Part shown: piece by piece, positions 62,659-64,000 of the stretch | How the letters are laid out: each line of letters begins with the position of its first letter | Numbering within the stretch: position 1 is the stretch's first letter | Assembly: GCF_007570835.1 (NCBI RefSeq) | Contig: NZ_SUNC01000004.1 | Location: forward strand, 1 to 64,000 | Reading direction: 5' to 3' | Length of the DNA stretch: 64,000 nt | Origin: Croceicoccus sediminis | GTDB lineage: Bacteria; Pseudomonadota; Alphaproteobacteria; Sphingomonadales; Sphingomonadaceae | The notes under the pieces: model-generated | Database searches by the model: none | What the model saw: the letters and a program-made list of their open reading frames with translations, nothing else | Told to the model about the DNA's origin: nothing | Translations under genes and position numbers: made by a program

Positions 62659-64000
62659 ATGACCGATGATCGCAGGACCCCGGTCATCATCGGTGTCGGA
62701 GAGATATGCGACCGGCCCGACGACCCGTTCGACGGCCTTGAATCGCGGCAACTCATGCATGCAGCAATTGCCGCGGCCGAGCGGGACAGCACGCTCAGCC
62801 TGCGCGACAAGATCGACTGGCTAGGCGTGGAGGATCAGATCTCCTTCCCCGACCCGGAAATTGCCGACAGGCTGGCCAGCGAACTTCCGTCACGCCCTCC
62901 TCGCGTCGTCAAGACCGAGGATGCGAGCGGAGATGGCCCTGTGCGGCTGATCAATGATGCCGCCAACCTTATTGCCGAGGGCGAAATTTCCGTTGCCGTC
63001 GGCGTCGGAGGAGAAGCTCTTCGTACCGCCAACAAGCGTGCCCAGATCGAAAAAAGCAAGGGCAAGGCCCCGACGTCGAAAACCAATCTCATTGCGGAAC
63101 TGGCGGCAAGATCGGCGCGTCCGCTGGCGCGGGCATACGGCCTTTTGACCCCGATCGACGTCTATCCGCTTTATGAAAACGCCACGCGGGCGGCGTGGGG
63201 GCAGACTTTCGTGGAAGCACAAGCCGAGACGGCAGCAATCTGGTCGGGCTTTTCGCAAGTGGCGAGCCAGAACCCGATGGCCTGGCTTCGAACACCCAAG
63301 TCAGAAGCGGATATCCTTTGCGACGATCCCGGAAACCCGATGCTCAGCTTCCCCTATCGCAAGTTGATGGTTGCCAACGGCAGCGTGAACATGGGCGCAG
63401 CCGTCATTGTCACCAGCCTTGCCTTTGCCCGCGAAAACTCCGTACCGGAAAACCGGATCGTCTACGTCGGCCGCGGCGCTGCCTCGCATGAGCCCGACGA
63501 TTTCCTTGCCCGGGACAGCTATGAACATTCGGCAAGTCTCTCGGCTAGCATATCGAAGACGCTGGAATTCAACGGGCTCGATGCAAGCGATATCGACTGT
63601 GTCGAGCTCTACAGTTGTTTCCCGTGCATCCCCAAGATGGCCCGCCGCGTTCTGAATTGGCCACTGTCAAAACCGCATAGCGTTTACGGGGGCCTGACGT
63701 TTGGCGGGGGACCGATCGGGAACTGCATGGCGCATGCCGCGGCCCGAATGGTTTTGAAACTGCGGGGTGGCGACCGGAACGGGATGATCGTCGCAAACGG
63801 CGGATACGCAACACACAATCACGCGATCGTTCTCAGCGGTTCACCGGCCCGCAGCGTTCAATGCGCAATGGATTATCGCGTCGACGATACTGCAGCCACG
63901 TTGCGCAAAAAGCAGCCAGCCTTGCTGAAAGGGTACGAAGGCGGTCCGGGCACCATCGAAACATTCGTCGCGCCGTTTGCTCGCGACGGTCGGGCAAACC
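62659..64000 (+). CDS. Thiolase-like acetyl-CoA acetyltransferase (3' end outside window)
   Basis: The frame begins at ATG 62659, one base after the hydratase stop, and stays open to the window edge (447 codons seen). It belongs to the SCP2/acetyl-CoA acetyltransferase branch of thiolases: TPVIIGVGEI start, SFPYRKLMVANGSVNMGAA, ELYSCFPC (Cys320, Cys323) and YGGLTFGGGPIGN. At the place where classical thiolases have the nucleophile in C-G-S-G, this protein reads D-A-S-G, so the usual N-terminal Cys is missing, as far as I can align by eye. It should act in thiolytic cleavage or a related CoA step of the operon, but may be a non-catalytic or altered member. Confidence 0.85.
   Translation, partial: MTDDRRTPVIIGVGEICDRPDDPFDGLESRQLMHAAIAAAERDSTLSLRDKIDWLGVEDQISFPDPEIADRLASELPSRPPRVVKTEDASGDGPVRLINDAANLIAEGEISVAVGVGGEALRTANKRAQIEKSKGKAPTSKTNLIAELAARSARPLARAYGLLTPIDVYPLYENATRAAWGQTFVEAQAETAAIWSGFSQVASQNPMAWLRTPKSEADILCDDPGNPMLSFPYRKLMVANGSVNMGAAVIVTSLAFARENSVPENRIVYVGRGAASHEPDDFLARDSYEHSASLSASISKTLEFNGLDASDIDCVELYSCFPCIPKMARRVLNWPLSKPHSVYGGLTFGGGPIGNCMAHAAARMVLKLRGGDRNGMIVANGGYATHNHAIVLSGSPARSVQCAMDYRVDDTAATLRKKQPALLKGYEGGPGTIETFVAPFARDGRAN

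Noticed and set aside
1-64000. CRISPR arrays, insertion sequences, rRNA genes
   Set aside because: No regular spaced repeats, transposase or integrase motifs, or rRNA sequence were seen on either strand.

Overview
The window looks like the chromosome of an alphaproteobacterium of the order Sphingomonadales. The evidence is high G+C with strong third-position bias, three TonB-dependent receptors (one with an STN signalling domain beside a FecI/FecR pair), several catabolic Rieske/P450/VOC/OYE-type genes, a quinol-type cyo oxidase, and close similarity of a P450 to the CYP101 family known from Pseudomonas and Novosphingobium. I cannot name the species. About 51 protein genes are supported. No rRNA, intact tRNA, insertion sequence, integrase or CRISPR array was seen.

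Layout. (1) 0-10.7 kb: a Lap-like surface-adhesin module. It holds the 3' end of a very large type I secreted protein, an OmpA-family protein, a TolC-type outer-membrane channel, a LapB-type ABC exporter, a SleB-type wall hydrolase lodged inside the operon, a LapC/HlyD adaptor and, convergent, a LapG-like periplasmic cysteine protease. (2) 10.9-14.6 kb: a ferredoxin and two tandem cysteine desulfurases (Fe-S or sulfur supply), a divergent hydrolase and a PilZ protein. (3) 14.8-29.5 kb: housekeeping and respiratory genes. These are a glutamate-synthase-like FMN protein, an M61 peptidase, a class II amidotransferase, a PoxB-type pyruvate:quinone oxidoreductase, a lipoprotein, the cyoABCD ubiquinol oxidase, DUF1275 and DUF4396 membrane proteins and a YdeP-type molybdoprotein. 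(4) 29.7-42.4 kb: an atypical SDR, a DJ-1/PfpI protein, an NTF2-like protein, a FecI-FecR-MFS-STN receptor cell-surface-signalling cassette, DedA, an MscS channel (with a G14 tract upstream), cardiolipin synthase and a Kch-type K+ channel.

(5) 42.4-64 kb: a catabolic block. At 42.44 kb lies a short sequence matching the 3' end of a tRNA-Gly gene with CCA but no 5' part, as expected of an attachment-site scar; the catabolic genes begin just beyond it. One leftward group carries a Rieske oxygenase, two VOC proteins, an SDR and an EthD protein. Rightward lie a putidaredoxin-like ferredoxin and a P450cam-like cytochrome. A leftward receptor-OYE-MFS operon, a TetR regulator, a second receptor and a third VOC protein follow. 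The last operon (NMO-family flavoprotein, NDP-forming acyl-CoA ligase, enoyl-CoA hydratase, thiolase-like protein) runs off the right edge. The genes together suggest outer-membrane uptake, oxygenation, reduction or dehydrogenation, then CoA activation and beta-oxidation-like cleavage of a hydrophobic cyclic (perhaps terpenoid) substrate. The substrate itself cannot be read from the sequence.

The most interesting unexplained signal is a dyad, TGCA-N6-TGCA, found five times. All five copies are intergenic and all lie inside the catabolic block, upstream of the Rieske gene, receptor 1, tetR, and (twice) between the third VOC gene and the NMO operon. A by-eye read of the rest of the window found no other copy. 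It is a strong candidate operator for a shared regulon.
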